Shown here: positions 25,787-33,781 of the stretch, piece after piece
Position numbering within the stretch: position 1 is the stretch's first letter
Layout of the letters: each line of letters starts with the position of its first letter
From: Streptomyces ambofaciens ATCC 23877
GTDB taxonomy: Bacteria > Actinomycetota > Actinomycetes > Streptomycetales > Streptomycetaceae
Length of the DNA stretch: 64,000 bases
Reading direction: 5' to 3'
NCBI RefSeq assembly: GCF_001267885.1
Contig: NZ_CP012382.1
Span: 496,001-560,000 of the forward strand
Made by a program: the position numbers and the translations under genes
Notes under the pieces: model-generated
Databases searched by the model: none
What the model was told of the DNA's origin: nothing
Seen by the model: only the letters and a program-made list of their open reading frames with translations

Positions 25787-26461
25787 TCAGTTCGCCCCGC
25801 CCTGACCGGCGCTGCCCATCGGGCCGACCCGCACGGGCGTGCCGCTGCCGTCGGTGACGGGCAGGGTGGCCGCGCCGGGCCATGCGAGGGTGACGGACTT
25901 CGTCTCGTCGGGCGGCGTCACGACGAGCCCGGTGATGCCGACGCCCGAGCCGCCCGAGTCGTTGAGCGGGTAGGTGATGCCGAAGGACACCGACTCGCCG
26001 TCCTCGAGGACCATGGGGTCGGCCTCCTGACCACTGCGTTCGGCGGACAGCTCGCCCTCGGCGGTCTTCAGGTCGACGCCCGCGTAGCCGGACAGGGCAC
26101 AGTCCCGGCCGCCGCCGTTCTTGAACGTGACCGCGACCGACCCCTCGGGGTCGCCGTCGATGGTGGTGTCCGACGCGGTGACCTCCAGTTCGTCGGTGCG
26201 GCACTTGCCGGCCCCCGCGTCGGCGTCGGAGCCGCTCCCGGTGGCCGTGTCCTGCCCGCCCGAGCCCTCACCGGCGGAGCCCTTGCCGGCGCCCTGGTCC
26301 GGACCACCCGAGCCCGAGCCGCCACCCGAGGAGGACGTGGAGGAGGCGGAGGACGCCGAGGACCCGTCGCCCTGTGCCGCGCCGTCGTCGCCGTTGCAGG
26401 CCGCGAGCGAGAGACCCGCGGCGACGACCAGGGCAGTGAAGGTGAGCTTGCGAACGCGCAT
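25787..26461 (-). CDS. DUF4232-like secreted lipoprotein
   Basis: A lipoprotein signal with LSLAAC places the acylated Cys at residue 22. A Ser/Gly-rich linker follows (about 30-90), suited to crossing the thick wall. The C-terminal domain holds a probable disulphide pair (KCRTDELEV and RDCALSGYAGVDL). This matches the DUF4232 family of Streptomyces lipoproteins, whose function is unknown. GAGGAAG lies just upstream of ATG 26461. The gene is transcribed alone. Confidence 0.8.
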   Translation of the reverse strand: MRVRKLTFTALVVAAGLSLAACNGDDGAAQGDGSSASSASSTSSSGGGSGSGGPDQGAGKGSAGEGSGGQDTATGSGSDADAGAGKCRTDELEVTASDTTIDGDPEGSVAVTFKNGGGRDCALSGYAGVDLKTAEGELSAERSGQEADPMVLEDGESVSFGITYPLNDSGGSGVGITGLVVTPPDETKSVTLAWPGAATLPVTDGSGTPVRVGPMGSAGQGGAN

Positions 26462-26883
26462 CGGTCTTCCTCAGTCTCGGTGGGAGGCCGCCCGCCCGGC
26501 ACCGGTCGGTCCGAGCGAGCGCTTCTGATCACCAAGAGCCGCCGGGCCCGCCGGCCCGTTCCGCCCGCCTCCTCCCTAAGACACCTCTGTTACACGTACG
26601 GCCCGGCACAGCGCGGCCCACCCCGTGGGAACCGGCCCCTTCCCCGCCCCTGGACCGAGGTCTCAGGACGGGAGAAAAAGGGTGGGAACGCAGTGTCCTT
26701 CCGACCCGGGACACGCATCAGGGCGTCGGCCGGGTCACTGGTTTCGGCCGGCGGTGGGCCATGACGCACCGTCACCGACCGCCGGGACAGACCCGTGACC
26801 CGACAGATCTTGACCCGGCCGCCGGGGGCCGGTGCACCTGAGGTACTGGGGCGCCGGGTGCCGGGCGCTCGTCGGACGCCCGG
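26462..26883. other. Intergenic region, nothing recognised
   Basis: The 422 bases between the lipoprotein gene (whose promoter must lie at its left end) and the 3' end of the VOC gene contain no frame of normal composition and no strong hairpin. An AT-richer stretch at 26575-26605 is the likeliest promoter area. Confidence 0.4.
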
Positions 26884-27291
26884 TCAGCTCTGGGCCGCGG
26901 CGGCGTCCATCCACATGACTTCCCAGGTGTGTCCGTCCACGTCGTCGAAGGCACGGCCGTACATGAACCCGTGGTCCTGGGTCTCACCGGTGACCGAGCC
27001 GCCGGCGGCGACGGCCTTGTCCACCAGTTCGTCGACCGCCTCACGGCTGGGCGCGCTCAGCGCGAGCAGCACTTCACTGGACGTCGTCGAGTCCACGATC
27101 CGCTTCTTCGTGAACTCGCCGTACTTCCGGTGGCTGTGCAGCATCAGGGTCACGGTGTCGCTCAGCGGGATCGAAGCCGTCGTGTCATCGCTGAACTGGT
27201 CGTTCAGGGCATATCCCAGTTCGGTGAAGAACTTCTTCGACGCCTCCAGGTCGTTGGCGGCCAGGTTGACGAAAACCATCTGCTGGTACAC
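26884..27291 (-). CDS. VOC (glyoxalase-fold) protein
   Basis: The 135-residue product starts at GTG 27291, with GAGAGGGA upstream; an in-frame ATG at 27279 has no ribosome site. It begins with the family strand QMVFVNLAANDLEASKKFF and ends with DHGFMYGRAFDDVDGHTWEV, where His and Glu are metal-ligand positions. This is the glyoxalase/bleomycin-resistance fold of the subgroup often annotated as extradiol dioxygenase-like. The substrate is unknown. It diverges from the ArsR-like gene across about 140 bases. Confidence 0.85.
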   Translation of the reverse strand: MYQQMVFVNLAANDLEASKKFFTELGYALNDQFSDDTTASIPLSDTVTLMLHSHRKYGEFTKKRIVDSTTSSEVLLALSAPSREAVDELVDKAVAAGGSVTGETQDHGFMYGRAFDDVDGHTWEVMWMDAAAAQS

Positions 27292-27434
27292 GTGCTGGGT
27301 CCCTCTCGTGAGTGTCTCGCACGCCGAGTGCCGTCGCGGGCAGGCCCGTGATCGGAGCCTAGGAACCGGCCGCCGCCTCCGGACGTCGATTCGATCAGAT
27401 TCGAAAACGTCCCGGCACCCCCAGGAGGCCCGCC

Positions 27435-28484
27435 TTGATCCGCCTGCACATGTCCGCCGAGCGGCTCGTCGGCTTACGGTGGGCGGTGTCCCCGGTGGGC
27501 GAGTTGGCCGCCGCGCTGGTCGCGGTCTCCGAGGCCAGGACGGGCGACCCGGTCCTGCGTCGCCTCCGGACCCTGCTGAACTCGGGGCACCTGCCCACAC
27601 TGGCAGCCGTCACCCGCGGCTACACGGCCTACCTCCCGGAACTGCTCACCCCGCCGCCCCGCACCTTCCTGCCGCCGGTGGAGGAGCAACTGCACGCCGT
27701 GGCCTCGACGCCGACGAGCACCGTGAGCGCCCAGTTCACGGCGTTCCTCTCCGGGGGAACGGCGCGCAGGGACCGCTGTCCGTGGCTCGGGGAGTCCGAG
27801 CTGAAGCGGGCCGACGCGCGGGTGCGCGGCCGCATCGAAGTGAGCGAGCACGACCTGCGTGAGCGGCTGGCGGGCGAACTGCACTGGTTGTGGGAGCGGT
27901 CGATGGCGGCCCGCTGGGAGGCGGTCACCGCGAGCTTCGAAGGCTTCGTCGAGCGGCAGGGCGCCGTCGCCGCACGTGAGGGACTCGGCGGCGCACTGGC
28001 GGCCCTGCACTCCTCGATGCGCTGGAAGGAGGGGTCCCTGCAGATCGCCTCCCCCCTCGACGGCGAGGTGAGCGGGGATCACCCCTTCACGCTCGTGCCC
28101 AGCGTCTTCCTGACGCGCATCGGCCTGCACGCGCCCCTGGACCGCGACGAAGCCCAGCTCGTGGTCCCCGTGACCGCGTCGCCGGAGACGAAGCCGGTCA
28201 TGGCCCCGGTCCTCGGGGCCACCCGTCTGGCGATCCTGCGCGGCCTCACCGAACCGTGCACGACCACGGCGTTGGCCGCTCGGCATCACCTCACCGCCGC
28301 CACCGTCTCCTTCCACCTCTCCCGTCTCCTCGCCGCCGACCTCGTCCGACGGGAGCGCAACGGGCGGTACGTGCACTACCGCCGCACCGCGAGGGCCCGG
28401 ACCCTGCTGAGCCCCGCCCCGCCGGCCGGCGCTCCGACCGCACCCGGTCGCCCGGAGGCCGACTCCCCGGAGCGACCCCGCTGA
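27435..28484 (+). CDS. ArsR-like winged-helix regulator (DUF5937-type), TTA-containing
   Basis: TTG 27435 is supported by AGGAGG six bases upstream; a later in-frame ATG (27450) has no site. The 349-residue protein has a long N-terminal sensory or dimerisation region. A C-terminal winged helix-turn-helix lies near residues 255-320 (ARHHLTAATVSFHLSRLLAA, then RRERNGRYVHY), typical of ArsR/SmtB repressors with an extra N-terminal domain. Codon 14 is TTA (27474-27476), the codon read only by bldA tRNA in Streptomyces. The target is unknown; the divergent VOC gene is the obvious candidate. Confidence 0.82.
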   Translation: MIRLHMSAERLVGLRWAVSPVGELAAALVAVSEARTGDPVLRRLRTLLNSGHLPTLAAVTRGYTAYLPELLTPPPRTFLPPVEEQLHAVASTPTSTVSAQFTAFLSGGTARRDRCPWLGESELKRADARVRGRIEVSEHDLRERLAGELHWLWERSMAARWEAVTASFEGFVERQGAVAAREGLGGALAALHSSMRWKEGSLQIASPLDGEVSGDHPFTLVPSVFLTRIGLHAPLDRDEAQLVVPVTASPETKPVMAPVLGATRLAILRGLTEPCTTTALAARHHLTAATVSFHLSRLLAADLVRRERNGRYVHYRRTARARTLLSPAPPAGAPTAPGRPEADSPERPR

Positions 28485-28490
28485 GCTCCC

Positions 28491-28534
28491 GCCGGTCTCA
28501 GGTCGCAGGTCGCAGGTCTCAGCTCTCAGGTCGC
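28491..28534. repeat. Short imperfect tandem repeat (CAGGTCG units)
   Basis: Between the ArsR-like gene and the FAD dehydrogenase there are about five imperfect copies of CAGGTCG/CAGGTCT. It spans the convergent 3' ends and just enters the FAD dehydrogenase stop region. It probably reflects slippage; no function is evident. Confidence 0.5.
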
Positions 28535-30310
28535 TGTCGCCGCGGCCGCCGCCCGCCCGGCCTGGCGGCCGGAGAAGAGGCAACCGCCGAGGAAGGTGCC
28601 CTCCAGTGACCGGTACCCGTGGACACCGCCTCCCCCGAACCCCGCCACCTCGCCGGCGGCGTACAGTCCCGGAACGGGTTCGCCCGACGCGTTCAGGACG
28701 CGGCCGCCGAGGTCGGTCTGGAGGCCGCCGAGGGTCTTGCGGGTGAGGATGTTGAGGCGCACGGCGATGAGAGGTCCGGCGTCCGGGTCCAGGATCCGGT
28801 GGGCGGAAGCCGTCCGGCTCAGCGCGTCCCCGGGGTAGGCGAGCGCGTTGCGGATGCCCATGACCTGCACGTCCTTGGTGTACGGGTTGCCCATCTCCCG
28901 GTCACGGGCCTCGATCTGACGCTTGAGGTCGTCGTGCCGGATCAGACCGTCACCGGTAAGCTTGTTCATGCCTCTGACGAGTTCCGGCAGACTCGTCGCC
29001 ACGACGAAGTCCTCACCGTGCTTCTTGAACTTCTCGATCGGTTCCGGTGTCTGCCAGATCCGGGAGAGGAGTTTCCAGACGTTCTTCTCGGTGAGGTCCG
29101 GGTTCTGCTCGGAGCCCGAGAGCGCGAACTCCTTGGCGATGATCTTCTGAGTGGTGACGAACCACGAGTAGTCGTACCCGGTGTCCGTGATCGACTTCAG
29201 GGTGTGCAGGGTGTCGTAGCCAGGTATGTCGGGAGTGCCGAACCGTCTGCCGGTGGCGTCGAACCACAGGGACGACGGTCCGGGCAGGATGCGGATGCCG
29301 TGGCCGGGCCAGATCGGGTCGTAGTTCCTGAGGCCCTCCGTGTAGTGCCACATGCGGTCCGGGTTGACGATACGACCGCCCGCGGACTCGGCGATCGCCA
29401 GCATCCGCCCGTCCACGTGCGCCGGAACACCGGTGATCATCGTCTTGGGCGGTGTGCCGAGGCGGTCGGGCCAGTTCTGCCGGACGAGGTCGTGGTCGGC
29501 GCCGATGCCGCCGGACGTCACGACAACCACCGGGGCACGCAGCTCGAACTCGCCGACGACGGTGCGCGAACTCGGTCTGCCCCGGGACACCGCGCTCGGT
29601 TCCAGGACGGCGCCCCGCACGCCGGTGACGGTGCCGTTGGTCGTCACGAGGCCGTCGACGCGGTGCCGGAACCTGAAGGCGACCCGGCCGGCGGCCTGAG
29701 CCGCCCTGACCTTCTTCTCGAACGGCTCGACGACGGCCGGCCCCGTGCCCCAGGTGACATGGAACCGGGGTACGGAGTTGCCGTGTCCGTCGGCCAGTCC
29801 GCCGCCGCGTTCGGCCCAGCCGACGAGGGGGAACCACTGGACGCCGAGGCCCGCGAGCCAGGAACGCTTCTCACCCGCGGCGAAGTCCACGTACGCCTCG
29901 GCCCACTTGTAGCCCCAGTGGTCCTGTCCGGTGGGGTCACCGACACCCCGGTCGAAGCCCGCCGTGCCGAGCCAGTCCTGCCAGGCCAGGTCACGTGTGT
30001 CCTTGATGCCCATCAGGCGCTGTTCCTCCGAGTCGACGAAGAACAGGCCCCCGAAGGACCAGAAGGCCTGACCGCCCAGCGAGGCCTCCGGTTCCTGGTC
30101 GAGGAGCAGTACCTTACGGCCGGCCGCGGCGAGTTCGGCCGTCGCCACCAGGCCGGCGAGGCCGTGGCCGACGACGATCGCGTCCGCCTGCTGCGACTCG
30201 GCGGCGAAGGCGGGCGCGGTCTGTGCCAGGGCGGCCGCGGCGAGCGCGCCTCCCGTGGCGGTGAGGGCGTGGCGGCGAGTGATCCCGGCAGGTGCTGACG
30301 AGTTCTGCAT
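28526..30310 (-). CDS. Tat-exported FAD-binding dehydrogenase
   Basis: ATG 30310 has GGAAGG about six bases upstream. The 594-residue product begins with a Tat signal (TRRHALTATGGALAAAALAQ, about residues 11-30). The FAD motif VVGHGLAGLVATAELA follows near 45-60. The C-terminal GLYAAGEVAGFGGGGVHGY is typical of the fumarate reductase/3-ketosteroid dehydrogenase flavoprotein family in its FAD-binding dehydrogenase branch. It probably oxidises or reduces a small organic substrate outside the membrane; the substrate cannot be told. It diverges from the betaine operon. Confidence 0.85.
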   Translation of the reverse strand: MQNSSAPAGITRRHALTATGGALAAAALAQTAPAFAAESQQADAIVVGHGLAGLVATAELAAAGRKVLLLDQEPEASLGGQAFWSFGGLFFVDSEEQRLMGIKDTRDLAWQDWLGTAGFDRGVGDPTGQDHWGYKWAEAYVDFAAGEKRSWLAGLGVQWFPLVGWAERGGGLADGHGNSVPRFHVTWGTGPAVVEPFEKKVRAAQAAGRVAFRFRHRVDGLVTTNGTVTGVRGAVLEPSAVSRGRPSSRTVVGEFELRAPVVVVTSGGIGADHDLVRQNWPDRLGTPPKTMITGVPAHVDGRMLAIAESAGGRIVNPDRMWHYTEGLRNYDPIWPGHGIRILPGPSSLWFDATGRRFGTPDIPGYDTLHTLKSITDTGYDYSWFVTTQKIIAKEFALSGSEQNPDLTEKNVWKLLSRIWQTPEPIEKFKKHGEDFVVATSLPELVRGMNKLTGDGLIRHDDLKRQIEARDREMGNPYTKDVQVMGIRNALAYPGDALSRTASAHRILDPDAGPLIAVRLNILTRKTLGGLQTDLGGRVLNASGEPVPGLYAAGEVAGFGGGGVHGYRSLEGTFLGGCLFSGRQAGRAAAAATAT

Positions 30311-30677
30311 GGGCTGCCTTCCGATGGCGTACGGAGGGAGAGCGCGCGCGTCACGACTGCGACGGCAGGAGGTTACCGAAGGTGTTACCGACGGTAGCCC
30401 AACCGGCCCATCGCGACCAGAGTGCTGCATGAGGCGGCGTCCACCCGGGGGCGCCGGGACCGTCCGGCGCTCACCGGGCCGGCTCCCCCGCCATACGGAG
30501 GGGCCCGTCCGGGCGAAGAGTTCGCCCGAGTCACTCGCGAGAACCGCAAGGGAGCCGCCAAGGCGACAGCAGAGGGTAATGTCCCGGTTTGCCAGGGCGT
30601 GTCATGTTCCCGCTTCCGGGGAGCGGTCCGTCGCCGCAGCGGCCCTGACGACGTCCGGCCCCACAGGAGGTTCCCCC
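30311..30677. other. Divergent spacer between FAD dehydrogenase and betaine operon
   Basis: The 367-base spacer has no gene. It contains two direct GTTACCGA copies (30372-30379, 30384-30391), the second inside the palindrome TACCGACGGTA (30386-30396), upstream of the FAD dehydrogenase. The betB ribosome site AGGAGG is at 30665-30670. Confidence 0.5.
30372..30396 (-). promoter_or_regulatory. Candidate operator: repeated GTTACCGA with palindrome
   Basis: Two GTTACCGA units spaced 12 bases apart, the second merging into TACCGACGGTA. It lies about 60-85 bases upstream of the FAD dehydrogenase start. The geometry fits a dimeric repressor or activator, but no regulator gene is adjacent. Confidence 0.35.
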
Positions 30678-32144
30678 GTGAGCGATCTGTACATCGACGG
30701 TGAGTGGACGCGGGCGGCGGCCGGCGCGCGGCGGGAGGTGCTCAACCCGTTCGACGCCTCCGTCGTCGCCACCGTCGACGAGGCGGACGCCGCCGACGCG
30801 GACCGGGCGGTGCGCGCCGCCCGCCGCGCGTTCGCCGAGGAGGAGTGGGCGGACGTGCCCACCCGCCGACGGGCCGACCTCCTGATGCGCGTCCACTCCC
30901 TGCTGCTGCGCGACAAAGAGGAGATCGCCCGTACCGAAACCCTCGACACCGGCAAGACGCTCACCGAGGCCCGCATCGACGTGGAGGACGTGGCGAACGC
31001 CTTCCGCTACTACGGAGAACTGGCCGACAAGGACGGCGGCCGGGTCGTGGACGTGGGGCCGGACGTCCTCAGCCGCGTCGTCCACCAGCCGGTCGGGGTG
31101 TGCGCGCTCATCGCCCCCTGGAACTACCCGCTGCTCCAGGCCTCGTGGAAGGTGGCACCCGCGCTGGCCGCGGGGAACACCATCGTCCTCAAGCCGAGCG
31201 AGGTCACCCCGCTCACCACGATCGCCATGGTCCGGCTCATCGAGGAGGCCGGGGCACCGCGCGGCGTCGTCAACCTGCTCCTGGGGGCCGGCGCGACGGT
31301 CGGCGCCGCCCTGACCGGCCACCCCGAGGTGGACCTGGTGTCGTTCACCGGCGGCCTCGCCACCGGACGCGCCATCATGGCCGCGGCCGCCGAGGGCCCG
31401 AAGAAGGTGGCCCTGGAACTGGGCGGGAAGAATCCCAACGTCGTCTTCGAGGACGCGGACTTCGACACGGCCGTGGACCACGCGCTCAATGCCGCGTTCC
31501 TGCACTCCGGGCAGGTCTGCTCCGCCGGTTCACGGCTGCTGGTGCAGGACACCCTGCACGACGCGTTCGTCGAGGCCCTCGCCCGCCGGGCCGCGGCGAT
31601 CCGGCTCGGCAGCGGCCTGGAGGAGGGCACGGAGAGCGGTCCGCTCAGCTCCGCCGAGCACCGCGCCAAGGTCGAGGCGCACATCGCCGCCGCCCTGGAG
31701 GAGGGCGCCCGGCTCGTCACCGGCGGCACACGTCCGGACGATCCCGCGCTGAGCCGCGGCTTCTTCGTCCTGCCGACCGTGTTCGCGGACTGCGACAGGT
31801 CCATGCGCATCGTCCAGGAGGAGGTGTTCGGCCCGGTCGTCACCGTCGAGCGCTTCCGTACCGAGGACGAGGCGGTGGAACTGGCCAACGACACCCGCTA
31901 CGGCCTGGCCGGCGGCGTGTGGACCTCCGACGCGAGCCGCGCCCAGCGCGTCGCCCAGCGGCTGCGGCACGGCACCGTGTGGATCAACGACTTCCACCCG
32001 TACGTGCCCCAGGCGGAATGGGGCGGCTTCGGACACTCCGGCGTCGGACGGGAGCTGGGGCCCGCCGGGCTGCGGGAGTACCAGGAGGCCAAGCACATCT
32101 ACCAGAACCTCTCCCCCGCCCCCTCCGGCTGGTTCAAGGGCTGA
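30678..32144 (+). CDS. betB: Betaine-aldehyde dehydrogenase
   Basis: GTG 30678 follows AGGAGG by seven bases. The 488-residue NAD(P)-dependent aldehyde dehydrogenase has the catalytic Cys in HSGQVCSAGSRL (about residue 280) and the general-base Glu in ALELGGKNP (about 246). The cofactor loop is VSFTGGLATG, and IAPWNYPLLQASWKVAP matches betaine aldehyde dehydrogenases. It oxidises betaine aldehyde to glycine betaine, an osmoprotectant. The next genes are choline dehydrogenase and a BCCT transporter, which supports the specific assignment. Confidence 0.9.
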   Translation: MSDLYIDGEWTRAAAGARREVLNPFDASVVATVDEADAADADRAVRAARRAFAEEEWADVPTRRRADLLMRVHSLLLRDKEEIARTETLDTGKTLTEARIDVEDVANAFRYYGELADKDGGRVVDVGPDVLSRVVHQPVGVCALIAPWNYPLLQASWKVAPALAAGNTIVLKPSEVTPLTTIAMVRLIEEAGAPRGVVNLLLGAGATVGAALTGHPEVDLVSFTGGLATGRAIMAAAAEGPKKVALELGGKNPNVVFEDADFDTAVDHALNAAFLHSGQVCSAGSRLLVQDTLHDAFVEALARRAAAIRLGSGLEEGTESGPLSSAEHRAKVEAHIAAALEEGARLVTGGTRPDDPALSRGFFVLPTVFADCDRSMRIVQEEVFGPVVTVERFRTEDEAVELANDTRYGLAGGVWTSDASRAQRVAQRLRHGTVWINDFHPYVPQAEWGGFGHSGVGRELGPAGLREYQEAKHIYQNLSPAPSGWFKG

Positions 32145-32209
32145 ACGGGACGCGCTCCCCCGCCCGGCCGCAGGACCGCCGCAGACCGGCCCCGGACGAA
32201 AGGCACCTC

Positions 32210-33781
32210 ATGGCCTCCACCACCCCGCACGGCCCGGAGACCTCCTACGACTACGTCATCGTCGGCGGCGGCACCGCCGGTTGCGTGCTCGCGGCGCGCC
32301 TGAGCGAGGACCCGGACTGCCGTGTCTGCGTCATCGAGGGCGGCCCCAGCGACGTCGGCGACGACCGGATCCTGCGCCTGCGCAACTGGATCAACCTGCT
32401 CGGTTCGGAGTTCGACTACGGCTACACGACCGTCGAGCAGCCACGCGGCAACTCCCACATCCTCCACTCGCGCGCCCGCGTGCTCGGCGGGTGTTCCTCG
32501 CACAACACGCTGATCAGCTTCATGCCCCTGCCGCAGGACCTGGACGACTGGGTGGCCCGGGGCTGCGTCGGCTGGGATCCGCAGACCGTCCTCCCCTACC
32601 GCGACCGGCTGCGCACGCACATCGTGCCGGTGGCCGAGGCGGACCGCAATCCGATCGCGAGGGACTTCGTCACCGCCGCCGCGCGCGCCACGGGCGTTCC
32701 CGTCGTCGAGGACTTCAACGCCGAACCCTTCGCCGACGGCACCGGCTTCTTCTCCCTGGCCTACCAGCCGGAGGGCAACCTGCGCTCCTCCGCCTCGGTC
32801 GCCTACCTGCATCCGGTCCTGGACCGCCCCAACCTCACGCTCCGCCTGGAGACCTGGGCCCACCGCCTGCTCACCGACGAGGCGGGCCGGCTCACCCGCG
32901 TCGCCGTACGGGGCCCCGACGGCATGCCCGCCGCCGTGCGCGCGGAGCGCGAGCTGCTCCTGTGTGCGGGAGCCGTCGACACTCCGCGGCTGCTGATGCT
33001 CTCCGGCTTCGGGCCTGCCGACCAGCTGCGCGCCCTGGGCATCGAGGTGCGGGCCGACCTGCCGGGCGTGGGAGAGAACCTGCTGGACCATCCGGAGTCG
33101 GTGATCGTCTGGGAGACGGCCGGCCCGCTGCCGCCGAACTCCGCGATGGATTCCGACGCCGGGCTCTTCCTTCGGCGCGAGCCGGACCAGCCACGCCCGG
33201 ACCTGATGTTCCACTTCTACCAGGTGCCGTTCACCGTCAACACCGAACGCCTCGGCTACCCGGTTCCGGAGCACGGCGTGTGCATGACGCCGAACGTTCC
33301 GCGTGCCCGGTCCACCGGGCGCATGTGGCTGCGCAGCAGCAACCCCGCCGAGCATCCCGCGCTCGACTTCCGGTACTTCACCGACCCCGAGGGACACGAC
33401 GAGCGCACCATCGTCGACGGCCTGAGGGTCGCCCGCGAGATCGCCGCCACCGACCCGCTGCGCGACTGGCTCGTACGGGAGGTGGCGCCCGGCCCCGACG
33501 TGACCTCCGACGCCGCCCTGTCGGAGTACGGGCGCCGTGCCGCGCACACCGTCTACCACCCGGCGGGCACCTGCCGGATGGGTGCCCCGGACGACCCGAT
33601 GGCCGTGTGCGACCCGCAGTTGAGACTGCGGGGCGTGGACGGCGTACGCATCGTGGACGCGTCGGTCTTCCCGTCCATGCCCACCATCAACCCCATGGTG
33701 ACCGTTCTGCTGGTCGCCGAGCGTGCCGTGGACCTGCTCGGCGGTGGCCCCGGCGCGGCGGGCCGGGAGGCGGACCGGTGA
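32210..33781 (+). CDS. betA: Choline dehydrogenase (GMC oxidoreductase)
   Basis: The 523-residue flavoprotein starts at ATG 32210 with AAAGG six bases before. The FAD motif VIVGGGTAGCVLAARLSE lies at residues 14-31, and RARVLGGCSSHN is a GMC signature. The catalytic-region His is in HTVYHPAGTCRMG (about 445). It oxidises choline to betaine aldehyde, and possibly further. Its TGA overlaps the GTG start of the transporter gene, so the two are translationally coupled. Some GMC oxidases act on other alcohols; the operon makes choline the likely substrate. Confidence 0.88.
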   Translation: MASTTPHGPETSYDYVIVGGGTAGCVLAARLSEDPDCRVCVIEGGPSDVGDDRILRLRNWINLLGSEFDYGYTTVEQPRGNSHILHSRARVLGGCSSHNTLISFMPLPQDLDDWVARGCVGWDPQTVLPYRDRLRTHIVPVAEADRNPIARDFVTAAARATGVPVVEDFNAEPFADGTGFFSLAYQPEGNLRSSASVAYLHPVLDRPNLTLRLETWAHRLLTDEAGRLTRVAVRGPDGMPAAVRAERELLLCAGAVDTPRLLMLSGFGPADQLRALGIEVRADLPGVGENLLDHPESVIVWETAGPLPPNSAMDSDAGLFLRREPDQPRPDLMFHFYQVPFTVNTERLGYPVPEHGVCMTPNVPRARSTGRMWLRSSNPAEHPALDFRYFTDPEGHDERTIVDGLRVAREIAATDPLRDWLVREVAPGPDVTSDAALSEYGRRAAHTVYHPAGTCRMGAPDDPMAVCDPQLRLRGVDGVRIVDASVFPSMPTINPMVTVLLVAERAVDLLGGGPGAAGREADR

